Shown in pieces: positions 42,657 through 50,908 of a stretch of 54,669 nucleotides of DNA. The notes under the pieces are model-generated. The model saw only the letters and a list, made by a program, of their open reading frames with translations, did not search any database and was not told the origin of the DNA. Source of the stretch: WHSY01 sp050700385 (GTDB taxonomy: Bacteria > Actinomycetota > Actinomycetes > Mycobacteriales > Pseudonocardiaceae); the NCBI GenBank assembly GCA_050700385.1, contig JBOHGT010000437.1, forward strand, positions 1 to 54,669. Direction: 5' to 3'. A program made the position numbers and the translations under genes. Every line of letters begins with the position of its first letter. Position 1 is the first letter of the stretch.

Positions 42657-43863
42657 TGTCGTCGGACTGCTCCGCGGACCCGACGTGCTGGGCCAGTGCC
42701 CCGTCCATCGCGGTCAGCAGCGTCTCCGCCGACTCGCCGCCCTGCTGCTCGGCGATAGTGAGCATCCGCTCGGTGCCGAACAGTGCGCCATCCGGGTCGC
42801 GGGCCTCGGTGACTCCGTCGGTGTAGACGAACAGCGCGTCTTCGTTGGCCAGCGTCGTGTGTCCCAGGGCGTATGAGCTGTCCGGCAGCATGCCTACGGC
42901 GGGACCGGTCGGGGCGAGCAGTGCACGCTCGCCATTGGCGCGTAGCACGACCGGCGGGTTGTGCCCACCGTTGATATAGAGCAGCGCGCCGGTCACCGGG
43001 TCGAGCACGCCGAAGAACAGCGTGGCGAAGTACCCCTGGCGCAGGTGGTTGCGCGCCATGTAACGGTTGGTGCCGACCACCGCCTGTACCAGGGGGCCGG
43101 CACCGACCGACAGCAGCGGCGGCAGCGCAACGCCCGTGCCGGCCGCGCGGTCGGCGACCACGCCGGGGTCGGTGCCCATCAAGTCCCAGGCACCGGTGTG
43201 TTCCGCAGTGTGCCGCAGCAGGGTGCGGATCAGGGCCATGAACAGCGCCGCCCCGATTCCCTTGTCGCACACGTCGGCCACGACGAACCCGACCCGTGTG
43301 CCGTTGACCAGCTCGAACCCGTCGTAGAAGTCCCCGGCCACCTGCTTTGCCGGCCGGAACCGGGACGCGAACTCCCATCCCGCCGGGTTGGGCAACGCCT
43401 CGGGCAGGAAGCCGGCCTGAATGTCGTGGGCGATGCTCAGGTCACGCTCGTACTCCCGCAGGCTGGCCGCGGCGGCCATCTGCTCGACCGCGGTGGTCAG
43501 CCGGCTGCGCTCGCTGCAGGAGGTGACCCTGGTGCGCAGCAGCCCGGGGAGGAAGGGTGGTACGACGTAGTCGAACCCGCCCTGCACGCAGGACTCGAGC
43601 GCGCCGAAGTCGCCGTCCGGGAAGACCATTGTGGTGAGCGACCCGGGTGCTGCGGCCAGGTACTGGCGCAGCCGGCCGATGCGCTCCAGGCCGAGCGACG
43701 CCGACACCAGCAGCACGTCGGGTGCGCCACGCCGCCCTGCCCCTGCGAACAGCTCACCGGCTGTAGCGTGCCGGACTTCGAAGCCTTCGTTGCGTAATGC
43801 GTCGTCCAGCTCGGGTGTCCCGCCAACCGGTTCGGCGACGACCAGTGCGGTGCTCCCGGTCAT
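42622..43863 (-). CDS. PP2C/SpoIIE-type phosphatase with receiver-like N-terminus
   Basis: 413 residues. The N-terminal 120 residues have a receiver-like fold (TALVVAEPVGGTPELDDALR; APDVLLVSASLG) but lack a clear acidic triad and phosphoacceptor Asp. A coiled segment (AASLREYERDLSIAHDIQAG) leads to the SpoIIE phosphatase domain with VAGDFYDGFEL, VADVCDKGIGAALFMAL, INGGHNPPVVL, FVYTDGVTEARD and SDDITMLAV, all metal-binding Asp residues being present. It would dephosphorylate the STAS protein encoded two genes upstream. The ATG overlaps the stop of the anti-sigma kinase gene. The upstream gene order STAS, kinase, phosphatase is a complete partner-switching set. Confidence 0.9.
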   Translation of the reverse strand: MTGSTALVVAEPVGGTPELDDALRNEGFEVRHATAGELFAGAGRRGAPDVLLVSASLGLERIGRLRQYLAAAPGSLTTMVFPDGDFGALESCVQGGFDYVVPPFLPGLLRTRVTSCSERSRLTTAVEQMAAAASLREYERDLSIAHDIQAGFLPEALPNPAGWEFASRFRPAKQVAGDFYDGFELVNGTRVGFVVADVCDKGIGAALFMALIRTLLRHTAEHTGAWDLMGTDPGVVADRAAGTGVALPPLLSVGAGPLVQAVVGTNRYMARNHLRQGYFATLFFGVLDPVTGALLYINGGHNPPVVLRANGERALLAPTGPAVGMLPDSSYALGHTTLANEDALFVYTDGVTEARDPDGALFGTERMLTIAEQQGGESAETLLTAMDGALAQHVGSAEQSDDITMLAVRRAGG

Positions 43864-44297
43864 TCGCGCCTCCATCCGTCATTCCTGCTCCGTCGCATGA
43901 TCAGCGTGTTCCGGTTCCGGCCATCGGCGTACTCGTAGCCGAAATCGTCCAATCCACTCAAGGCCAGGAACAGCCCGAGCCCGCCCTCCTGTCGGGCGGT
44001 CAGGTCGGCATGCAGCACCGGTCGCGGGTCGTGGCTTCTCGGGTCGAAGGGCCGGGCCTCGTCCTCGATCCGCAGCCACACCAGCTCCTCGTCAACGTCG
44101 CCTTCGATCTCCACGACACCCTCCGCGCCGTAATACCCGTGCGCCGCGATGTTCGTGGTGATCTCGTCGGCAGCCAGTCGCAAGCGGTATGCCTGCCTTT
44201 CGGCCAGCCCGCCGCGCGCGGCCAGCGAGCGGACGAACACCGCGATCTCGTCTGCTGCGCAGGCCGACCCGGTCAGCCGCAGCCGGCCTGCCGTCAC
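43860..44297 (-). CDS. Anti-sigma-factor-type serine kinase (RsbW/SpoIIAB-like)
   Basis: 145 residues of a GHKL (HATPase_c_2) fold. Seen: LRLAADEITTNIAAHGYYG (N box with Glu and Asn), LRIEDEARPFDPRS (G1-like, with D-E-A-R-P-F instead of DxGxG, typical of RsbW) and EGGLGLFLALSGLDDFGYEY (G2). It would phosphorylate an STAS partner and bind a sigma factor or another output protein. The GTG start at 44297 overlaps the STAS stop by 4 nt and the stop overlaps the phosphatase start, so STAS, kinase and phosphatase are translated in tandem. Confidence 0.88.
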   Translation of the reverse strand: MTAGRLRLTGSACAADEIAVFVRSLAARGGLAERQAYRLRLAADEITTNIAAHGYYGAEGVVEIEGDVDEELVWLRIEDEARPFDPRSHDPRPVLHADLTARQEGGLGLFLALSGLDDFGYEYADGRNRNTLIMRRSRNDGWRRE

Positions 44298-44617
44298 GGC
44301 GCACTCGCGGGGTCTTGCATCGTCACACTGCGGTCGAAGCCGGTCAGCTGGATCGTCCCTGCCACCTCCGGCCGGGTGCCGACCAGCACGATGTCCATGT
44401 CGCGGCCCATCTTCTGGTGGGCGAACACCAGGCAACGCAGGCCCGCGGACGACAGGTATGTCAGCTCGCTCATCAGCAGCACGAGGCGGTCCAGCTCGTG
44501 CTCGGCAGCCTCGTTGATCAGGTCGTGCACCCGGGGCGCGGCCCGCGAGTCGAGCTCGCCGACCAACCGGATGCTGGCCACGCGCTGTTCCACGTGCAGG
44601 GTGACGTCAAAGCTCAT
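44294..44617 (-). CDS. STAS-domain anti-sigma-factor antagonist
   Basis: 107 residues, a single STAS domain: VASIRLVGELDSRAAPRVHD and ELTYLSSAGLRCLVFAHQKM, with Ser56/Ser57 at the phosphorylation site. It is the probable substrate of the adjacent kinase and phosphatase. Its ATG overlaps the stop of the truncated glgX by 4 nt, which shows that glgX was part of the same operon before the deletion. A second, related STAS gene lies just upstream of glgX. Confidence 0.9.
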   Translation of the reverse strand: MSFDVTLHVEQRVASIRLVGELDSRAAPRVHDLINEAAEHELDRLVLLMSELTYLSSAGLRCLVFAHQKMGRDMDIVLVGTRPEVAGTIQLTGFDRSVTMQDPASAP

Positions 44618-45525
44618 CGTTGCCTCCTAGCCAGCAGCACCAGCGCGGACCGTGCGCCGATGGTCACTCGGAACTGGTCGTCGAGGTGCGGTTCGCTGCC
44701 CGCCTCGTACGCGTCGTGGGGAGCCGCAGCCGTGGTGTCGGCGACGAGGTGCCACGCCAGTGGCTCCGGTGGAGCCGGTAGCTCGAGCTCGTGGTCCTCC
44801 CAGTGCGCGTTGGCCGCGACGTACACGCAGTCCGGCGACTGTTGGCTGCCGCCGCGAAGCATGATCGCCAGCAACCTGCTCTGCTGCGACCAGTCCGGTG
44901 CCCACGCCCGCACCCCGTGCCAGCTCACTGCCGGGTACGCGCCGTCGTGAGCCGATTCCTGCGGGTACCCGCGCCCCCGCAGGCCCGGATGCGCGTGCCG
45001 GAACGCGATGAGCACGCGCACGAACCGCAACAGGTCGCTGTTGCGCTCCACGAGTGACCAGTCCAGCCAGGACAGTGCGTCGTCGTGGCAGTACGCGTTG
45101 TTGTTGCCCTGCTGGGTGCGACCGATCTCGTCGCCTGCCAGCAGCATCGGCACCCCCTGGCTGGTCAGCAGCAGTACCAGGACGTTGCGCACCTGACGGT
45201 CCCGCAGCGCCAGCACCTCGCGATCGTCGGTCGGACCCTCCTGGCCGCAGTTCCACGAGTTGTTGGAGGACTCGCCGTCGCGGTTGTCCTCGCCGTTGGC
45301 CTCGTTGTGCTTCTCGTTGTACGAGACGAGGTCGCGCAGGCAGAACCCGTCGTGGGCGGTGACGAAGTTGACCGACGCACCGGGCCCCCTCCTGGCGTAC
45401 ATGTCCGGTGAACCGACAAAGCGGGTGGCCAGCTCGCCGACCGTGCCGGCATCTCCCTTCACGAACCGGCGTACCACGTCGCGGTAGCGGCCGTTCCACT
45501 CCGACCAGCCCTGCCTGAACCGTGT
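44614..45525 (-). pseudogene. glgX: Glycogen debranching enzyme GlgX, 5'-truncated
   Basis: Only the C-terminal ~300 of about 700 residues remain: GWSEWNGRYRDVVRRFVKGD, ASVNFVTAHDGFCLRDLVSY (AHDGF box), NEKHNEANGEDNRDGESSNN and LLLTSQGVPMLLAGDEIGRT. The catalytic Asp and Glu of the GH13 core lie in the missing N-terminal part, so the protein would be inactive. The 5' boundary is at about 45525, where the sequence changes to the end of an STAS gene in another frame. An internal start near 45477 (VVRRFVKGD) could yield a stub. Confidence 0.85.
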
Positions 45526-45823
45526 CCGAGACCGTGAAGAAGTCCAGGAACCCGGTCGCCGACATCACCTCGAGCACGTTGGCCGGCACCGCAGCCAGCA
45601 CCAACCGGCTCCCGGCTTCCCTGGCCTGGCGGTAGGCGAGCAGCATCACGCGAAGGCCGGCACTGGACAGATAGGTCGTGCCGGTCAGGTCCAGGACGAT
45701 CTTCCCGTCCTGCGGGACCAGCTCGGCGATCTCGCGCTGCGCCTGCGGGGCGGAGCGGCTGTCCAGCTCACCCTCCAGCGACACCACCACGACCTCACCG
45801 GTCATCTGCTTGTCGATCTGCAT
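45523..45823 (-). pseudogene. STAS-domain protein whose 3' end is fused to glgX sequence
   Basis: The STAS domain is nearly complete: GEVVVVSLEGELDSRSAPQA, YLSSAGLRVMLLAYRQAREA (Ser53/Ser54) and VMSATGFLDFFTVSDTVQAG. The natural stop is lost; the frame runs on out of phase through glgX DNA to 44627, giving about 290 extra residues without homology. A deletion fused this gene to the middle of glgX. The STAS domain itself might still fold. The ATG at 45823 has aggag at 5-nt spacing and lies 6-13 bp after the AGE-family gene. Confidence 0.75.
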
Positions 45824-45835
45824 GGCCACTCCTGC

Positions 45836-47656
45836 TCAGTCGCGGGCCGGCGCCAGGTGCGCCTGGACGGTCAACGGTTCGGTCGAATCCGGCAGCTTCA
45901 CGGTCATCGCATCCGGGTCGAACCCTGCGTAGGGCCGGCCGTCGATCTCCACCCAGTCCAGCTTCACCCGCCCTGGTGGCAGGGCATCCGGGGCCACCCG
46001 CAGGACGCGGTACGGGAAGCCGTCCGGGCGTGGCCGGAACCACAGCGTCAGCGGTTCGCCACGGATCAGCAGGCGGCCGTAGACTGCGGCGAGAAAGCAC
46101 AGCTCGGCGGCGTGGTACATGCTCATCGAATGGCTGCCCTTGAGTCGTTCGGTGCCCAGTAGGTAGGGGATCCCGGACGCGAGCACATTGAAATACACGC
46201 CACCCTCGTCGTGGTCGAGGAAGAACGCGTTGTAGAACGATTCGGCCTCCCTGGCATGGCGCAGGAAGTCCTGGTCGCCGGTGTGTCCGGCCAGCACCAG
46301 GTAGGCGAGGATCGCCTGCTCCTGCTGCCACCACGCCTTACGGTCGTGCCAGACGAAGCGGTGCCGGTGCTCGTCACCCACCAGGCAGCGCTGCAGCATG
46401 TCGTACCATCCGCCGCGCTGGCGGTCGCTGCCGAGATCCGGCATTTCCCTCGCCAGCCGGGTGGCGAGCTCGGTGTAGGCCTGCTTCGGGCGGATCGCGT
46501 TCATCCGCGTCAGATTCCACGCGATCTTGAGGTTGTGCCCGACCACTGCCCGATCTTGCTGCCAGCCCCAGGCGCGGTCCGGGCTCCAGTCGGCGTGGAA
46601 CCGCTCCTGCACGAACGGGCTGCCCTGCTGCGGGAAGTGCTCGCAGATGAGGTCGAAGGTCTCCTCGAGCATTGCGGCATGGCGCTGCTCGCCGGTCGCC
46701 AGCAACAGGTTGATCAGGTAGGCGGGCGCGTGGTCCCCGATCGAGTTCCAGTTCTTGCGGGAGCGGTTGGGACCGAGCGACTCGTGGTCCGGCCGCAGCA
46801 GGATCGGGTCGATGTGCGAGAAGTAGCCGCCGGCGTGCTCGTCACGGTAGAAGCGCTGGAACAGCCGCAGCGTGCCGTCGATGTCCGCGGCGATTCTCGG
46901 GTCGCCGGTGATGCGGTAGGTCTGGGTGGGCCCGACCAGCGCGTAGATCTGCTCGTATGCGGGCAGCGCGTCGTAGTCGTCGCCGAACTCCGAGGTGAAC
47001 AGCTTGTGCTCGGCATCACCGCGCACGTCGATTCCGTGGTACCAGTAAGTGACGTCCTCGTCGCGGTCCACGAAGCGCATGTGGTCGCGAAGGTAGCCGG
47101 TGCCGCGCTCGGCGACGTCGAGGTAGTCCTCGTTCCCGGTCAGCATGTAGGCCGAGGCCATACCGTAGATCAGCCGGGAGATCGTGTCGGTCTCCTGGAC
47201 GTACTGGTCGGTCTTGTCGCCCCCGAGCCGCAGCGTCGTGCGGTAGTTCGCGTAGTCAATGGGCCCATCGCCGAATTGCGCCCTGCGGTAGAAGCCGGCC
47301 AGCTCGTCGAGCTGGCGAATCCACCAGCTCTGCTCCTCGAAATTGTACTCCCCGGGCCGGCGGCCCAGGAAAACCAGTCGCTTGACCTCGAAGTCGTTGC
47401 CCGGCGGGGAGAAGACGCCGTAGGCGAACACGTGGCGTCCCGGGGTGAGCAGATCGGGCACGTGTGTGGAGGCGTCCACGTAGGGATCGCCCAGGTTCCG
47501 CAGGAACTCCGCGGACATCGTCTCGGACAGCCGCGCCGTGAACGTCCTGCCGTCACTGGTGCGCAACTGCATCGACCCGCGCTGCGGATCGTGCTCGACG
47601 ACGTACCCGGCGATCAGGTCGGAGAAGGTGAAGTCGAGCTTGTTGTCGGCGCTCAT
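45836..47656 (-). CDS. AGE-family (N-acylglucosamine 2-epimerase-like) protein
   Basis: 606 residues. After an N-terminal beta-rich region of about 130 residues (LDFTFSDLIAGYVVEHDPQR) comes an (alpha/alpha)6 barrel with features of the AGE superfamily: DTISRLIYGMASAYMLTGNE, RSRKNWNSIGDHAPAYLINL, ERFHADWSPDRAWGWQQDRA, VVGHNLKIAWNLTR and WHDRKAWWQQEQAILAYLVL. The His residues in these loops are candidate catalytic residues for sugar epimerisation or isomerisation. The N-terminal extension is not found in small AGEs. The ATG overlaps the DJ-1-like stop by 4 nt. Its substrate could be a glucan- or trehalose-derived sugar given glgX in the operon, but this is inference. Confidence 0.8.
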   Translation of the reverse strand: MSADNKLDFTFSDLIAGYVVEHDPQRGSMQLRTSDGRTFTARLSETMSAEFLRNLGDPYVDASTHVPDLLTPGRHVFAYGVFSPPGNDFEVKRLVFLGRRPGEYNFEEQSWWIRQLDELAGFYRRAQFGDGPIDYANYRTTLRLGGDKTDQYVQETDTISRLIYGMASAYMLTGNEDYLDVAERGTGYLRDHMRFVDRDEDVTYWYHGIDVRGDAEHKLFTSEFGDDYDALPAYEQIYALVGPTQTYRITGDPRIAADIDGTLRLFQRFYRDEHAGGYFSHIDPILLRPDHESLGPNRSRKNWNSIGDHAPAYLINLLLATGEQRHAAMLEETFDLICEHFPQQGSPFVQERFHADWSPDRAWGWQQDRAVVGHNLKIAWNLTRMNAIRPKQAYTELATRLAREMPDLGSDRQRGGWYDMLQRCLVGDEHRHRFVWHDRKAWWQQEQAILAYLVLAGHTGDQDFLRHAREAESFYNAFFLDHDEGGVYFNVLASGIPYLLGTERLKGSHSMSMYHAAELCFLAAVYGRLLIRGEPLTLWFRPRPDGFPYRVLRVAPDALPPGRVKLDWVEIDGRPYAGFDPDAMTVKLPDSTEPLTVQAHLAPARD

Positions 47657-48294
47657 AGGAGCACTCCGGGATGTGAGCTGGGGCGATGTGAGCTGGGGTG
47701 TGAGGCCACGAGCAGATCGATGAGTGTCCTGGCGAACAGGTGGCAGTGGCCGGCAGTACGCCCCGTGACCAGGTCGCGGTCGACCACGACGTCCTGATCG
47801 GTGTACTGCGCGCCCATGTTGCACACGTCCCCGATGAGGTTGTTGTGGCAGGTGACCCGCCGGCCGGCCACCGCGTCCGGGATGGGGGTGACCAGCCACA
47901 TGCCGTGGCAGATGATCCCTTTGAGCAGTCCGGGTTCGGCGAATGCACGTCGCAGTAACTGCACCGCTGGCGCCAGCGCGGTCACGTCCTCGGTGTAGCG
48001 CAGCCGGTCCGAGACCATTCCGGACGGGACGATCATCGCGTCGTAGCGCGCCAGCCGTTCGCCGTCCACCGCCTCCAGGTCGCCGTCCACGGTGAACGGC
48101 AGCTGGTACTCATGCCCGGTGAAGGTGATCGATTCCTGGCCCCAGAGCCGGGTCAGGAAGTCGACGTCCGCGCCCTCCTCGGCGAACCGGCGCTGGTAGT
48201 AATGCAGCTCCGGCTCCACGTAATCGCTCTCCATCAGGATCGCGATCGCCCTACCCTGCAAGCGTCCGCGCGATGAACGTGCCATCGTGTTCAC
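47653..48294 (-). CDS. DJ-1/PfpI-family glutamine-amidotransferase-like protein
   Basis: 213 residues. The nucleophile elbow is LLKGIICHGMWLVTP (Cys129, His130), and the partner acidic residue is probably Glu22 in AILMESDYVEPEL. The family includes glyoxalases, chaperones and intracellular proteases. The C-terminus ends in SHPSSHRPSSHPG, produced by a 15-bp tandem duplication (47670-47699) and probably not part of the core fold. GTG at 48294 follows aaggagg at ideal spacing; MARSSRGR at 48285 is a weaker option. Upstream is the ThDP enzyme gene (17-bp gap) and downstream the AGE-family gene (4-nt overlap). Confidence 0.85.
   Translation of the reverse strand: MNTMARSSRGRLQGRAIAILMESDYVEPELHYYQRRFAEEGADVDFLTRLWGQESITFTGHEYQLPFTVDGDLEAVDGERLARYDAMIVPSGMVSDRLRYTEDVTALAPAVQLLRRAFAEPGLLKGIICHGMWLVTPIPDAVAGRRVTCHNNLIGDVCNMGAQYTDQDVVVDRDLVTGRTAGHCHLFARTLIDLLVASHPSSHRPSSHPGVLL
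47670..47699. repeat. Tandem 15-bp duplication at the end of the DJ-1-like gene
   Basis: Units gatgtgagctggggc (47670-47684) and gatgtgagctggggt (47685-47699) differ only at the last base. Unit length is a multiple of three, so the frame is kept and the protein gains a second PSSH-type repeat. Confidence 0.9.
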
Positions 48295-48311
48295 TCGCTG
48301 CCTCCTTCACG

Positions 48312-49925
48312 TCACGTTGTGACCAGGTCGCACAGGAACGGTCCGTCGCGCTCGAGCATCCGGCGTACGGCCTCCTCCACGGCGGCCGGCTTGTCCACCC
48401 GCACCGCGTCGACCCCGAGGCCCCGCGCGATGTCGGTGAAGCCGATCTCCGGATGGGAGAGGTCGAAACCGCTCGGGGTGGTGTGCCGGACGACTCCGCG
48501 CTCGCGCCAGTACTGCTCGATGTTCTGGTCGAGCAACCGGTAGCGATGGTTGTCGCAGACCACGAACTTCGCGGCGATGCCGTAGCGCGCTGCCGTCCAC
48601 AGTGCCTGGATCGTGTACATGCTGCCGCCGTCGCCGGTGAAGCCGACGACCTCGGCATCGGGGCGGGCCAGCTTGGCGCCGATCGCGCCGGGGATCCCGA
48701 CACCGAGCGACCCGCCCCTGGTCAGGAAGTAGTTGCCCGCAACCCGCGGCGGCAGGTAACGGGTGACCGCATCGGAGTGCGTCAGCGCCTCGTCGAAGAT
48801 CACGAGATCCTGCGGTGCCTGCCGCGCGAGCTCGGCGCAGAAGTGCTCGGCCAGCTGCGCATCCGGCCTGGGCTCGGGCACGTCGTGGATGCCGTTCCAG
48901 CGCGCCCTGCTGGTGCCGGTGACCGCCCCGTCGATGCGCGTGACCAGTGCCGCCAGCGTCGGCTTGGGGTCGGCCACCAGCGGCACATCGACGGGGAAGT
49001 TCTTGGCCACCTCGTAGTCGTCCAGGTCGACGTGCACGATCCGCGCGCCGTCCCGGAACGGGCTGGCCAGCGCGGGAAACACCTCGGGGAACACGTAGGT
49101 GCCCACGACCAGCACCGCGTCCGCGTCGGCGAGCTGCCGTGCGCTGCTGACGCCGAACATGTGCCCGAGCTGGCCCCGGTACAGCGGGTGCGCCGTGTCG
49201 ATGTTGAACTCCGAGGAGTCCACACCCCACACGGGGGCGTCGAGCAGCTCGGCCAGCCTGGTCAGCTCCGGCTGGGCGCCGGAGACCGCCACGCCGTCAC
49301 CCATCAGGATGACCGGACGCCGGGCGGAGACCAGCAGCTCGGCCGCCTCCGCCAGCTCCGCCCGGATGGGGACCACGGACCGGGACGGGAGCGTGCTGCG
49401 CACCACCGGCTCCTCGGTCGGGGAGTCGAGCACGTCCATCGGCAGCGAGACCAACACCGGTCCGCGCGGTGGCGTCATCGCGGTCTTGACCGCACGGCGC
49501 AGCACCCTCAGTGTCGAGCCGGGATGCAGCACCCGGGTGGCGTACTTGGTGACCGGGCGCGCCATCGCCACCAGGTCAGCGGACATCTGCGCGTCCATCG
49601 CGTCGTACTGCACCCCGGCCTCGCCTGCCACGACGACCAGCGGTGAGTGCCCGCGCATCGCCTGGTAGAGCATGCCGATGCCGTTGCCGAGCCCCACGCC
49701 CGAGTGCAGCTGGACCAGTGCGGGAGCCGACGCCGCCCTGGCGTACCCGTCGGCGATACCGAGGACGGCCGACTCCTGCAATGCCAGCACGTACTCGAAA
49801 CCGGGCACCTGCTCCAGTATGTCGAGAAAGCCCTGCTCCACGGTCCCCGGATTACCGAACATGCGCGTGATGCCGTCGGCCGCGAACTGCTCGAACATCG
49901 CGACCTTGCCGGGCCTGGCACTCAT
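48312..49925 (-). CDS. Thiamine-diphosphate-dependent enzyme (benzoylformate decarboxylase / acetolactate synthase-like)
   Basis: 537 residues with the three-domain ThDP fold: an N-terminal Pyr domain with the activating Glu in ALQESAVLGIADGYARAA, a central domain (ARRPVILMGDGVAVSGAQPE) and the PP domain with FTGDGGSMYTIQALWTAARY and CDN, the GDG...N cofactor motif. Active-site detail (FGNPGTVEQGFLD at the N-terminus) is close to benzoylformate decarboxylase-type proteins, suggesting a 2-keto acid decarboxylase or carboligase, but the substrate is not determined. Start 49925 has aagggga 7 nt upstream; a GTG at 49958 overlaps the preceding stop (GTGA) and is also possible. Confidence 0.87.
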   Translation of the reverse strand: MSARPGKVAMFEQFAADGITRMFGNPGTVEQGFLDILEQVPGFEYVLALQESAVLGIADGYARAASAPALVQLHSGVGLGNGIGMLYQAMRGHSPLVVVAGEAGVQYDAMDAQMSADLVAMARPVTKYATRVLHPGSTLRVLRRAVKTAMTPPRGPVLVSLPMDVLDSPTEEPVVRSTLPSRSVVPIRAELAEAAELLVSARRPVILMGDGVAVSGAQPELTRLAELLDAPVWGVDSSEFNIDTAHPLYRGQLGHMFGVSSARQLADADAVLVVGTYVFPEVFPALASPFRDGARIVHVDLDDYEVAKNFPVDVPLVADPKPTLAALVTRIDGAVTGTSRARWNGIHDVPEPRPDAQLAEHFCAELARQAPQDLVIFDEALTHSDAVTRYLPPRVAGNYFLTRGGSLGVGIPGAIGAKLARPDAEVVGFTGDGGSMYTIQALWTAARYGIAAKFVVCDNHRYRLLDQNIEQYWRERGVVRHTTPSGFDLSHPEIGFTDIARGLGVDAVRVDKPAAVEEAVRRMLERDGPFLCDLVTT

Positions 49926-49954
49926 CAGCAATTCCCCTTCCACCTTGCCAGGGC

Positions 49955-50776
49955 TCACCAGCCGTATCGGCGGAGACCGTTTTCCAGCACCTCGACCAGC
50001 TGCTCGCCGGCCAGGAACGAGTCCGGCGTCGAGCGTGCCGTGACGAACGGATAGTCCACGATCACGGAGAGCTCCCTGCCGACGTTGCCGTGATACCGGC
50101 CGTCGGGTCCCGTCGCATCACGCAGGATGTACTCCAGCGGGTACGGCGGTGGGCCAATGTTGAAGTCGGTACCGACGAAGCCGGTGCCGTCCTTGTAGTC
50201 GTACTCCTTGCAGTGCCCGGTGACGTGCTTGCCCCAGATGATGCTCTTCCGGTCGTCCCAGTCACGTGCGAATGCCAGGGCGGCCACGCCGTAGCACTCG
50301 GCCACGATCGGCTTGTCCGCCTGCTTGAAGGCGAGGATCAGATCGTGTACCCGTCCGTTGTTCGCCAGGTCCACGATCGGTCCGCTGCCACCCACGATCA
50401 CCAGCGCGTCGTAGCCCTCGATGTCCCGGGCGACCCGGGAGAGCTCGCGGTAGTAGGCCTCCAACCTGCGCAGCTGGTCCGGCTCGCTGTTGTACGGCCG
50501 CTCCGGCAGCCATTCCCGCAGGCTCAGCGGGCTGTCCAGCCGGGACGACTCGTCAAGTCGCCGCGCGGCCACCGCGACCTCGGGCGTGGTCACCGAACGG
50601 CCCAGCGGCGGGTCCACGTAGCCGGGGTCCAGGCTCGGCGGCAGCGCCTGCGGTCGCTTGCCCGACGGGGTTGCGAAGACCGTCCGGTAGCTATGCTCGT
50701 CGGCAGCGGTGACCGGCCCGAGCAGCTCCTCTCCCCAGTAGCCGTACTCCGAGAGGACGACCAGTATCTTTCTCAT
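49955..50776 (-). CDS. DJ-1/PfpI-family protein, Hsp31-like
   Basis: 273 residues. KILVVLSEYGYWGEELLGPV at the start (Glu15) and the nucleophile elbow KPIVAECYGVAALAFARDWD (Cys161) fit the larger Hsp31/YhbO-like branch, which includes glyoxalase III and chaperone proteins. The VIVGGSGPIVDLANN loop precedes it. A clear ribosome site (acaggag) lies before the ATG. It is the first gene of the minus-strand operon that runs to the phosphatase at 42622; the 132-bp gap to 50909 should contain the promoter. Two DJ-1-type genes flanking a keto-acid enzyme suggest protection from reactive carbonyls, which is inference. Confidence 0.85.
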   Translation of the reverse strand: MRKILVVLSEYGYWGEELLGPVTAADEHSYRTVFATPSGKRPQALPPSLDPGYVDPPLGRSVTTPEVAVAARRLDESSRLDSPLSLREWLPERPYNSEPDQLRRLEAYYRELSRVARDIEGYDALVIVGGSGPIVDLANNGRVHDLILAFKQADKPIVAECYGVAALAFARDWDDRKSIIWGKHVTGHCKEYDYKDGTGFVGTDFNIGPPPYPLEYILRDATGPDGRYHGNVGRELSVIVDYPFVTARSTPDSFLAGEQLVEVLENGLRRYGW

Positions 50777-50908
50777 CGGATGCTCCTGTCGGTCGGACTT
50801 TGTTCCCGGATCGAGTGAAACAGCGCCCGCTGTCCGGCACAAGCCGCGCTGTTCAATGCAGCCCTACTTACGCAAGTCGGGTCCGTGGTCACGTCTGATC
50901 GCGAGCCA

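Noticed and set aside
45836..47899. 687-residue version of the AGE-family protein
   Set aside because: The extra N-terminus is the DJ-1-like gene read in another frame; the ATG at 47656 overlaps its stop.
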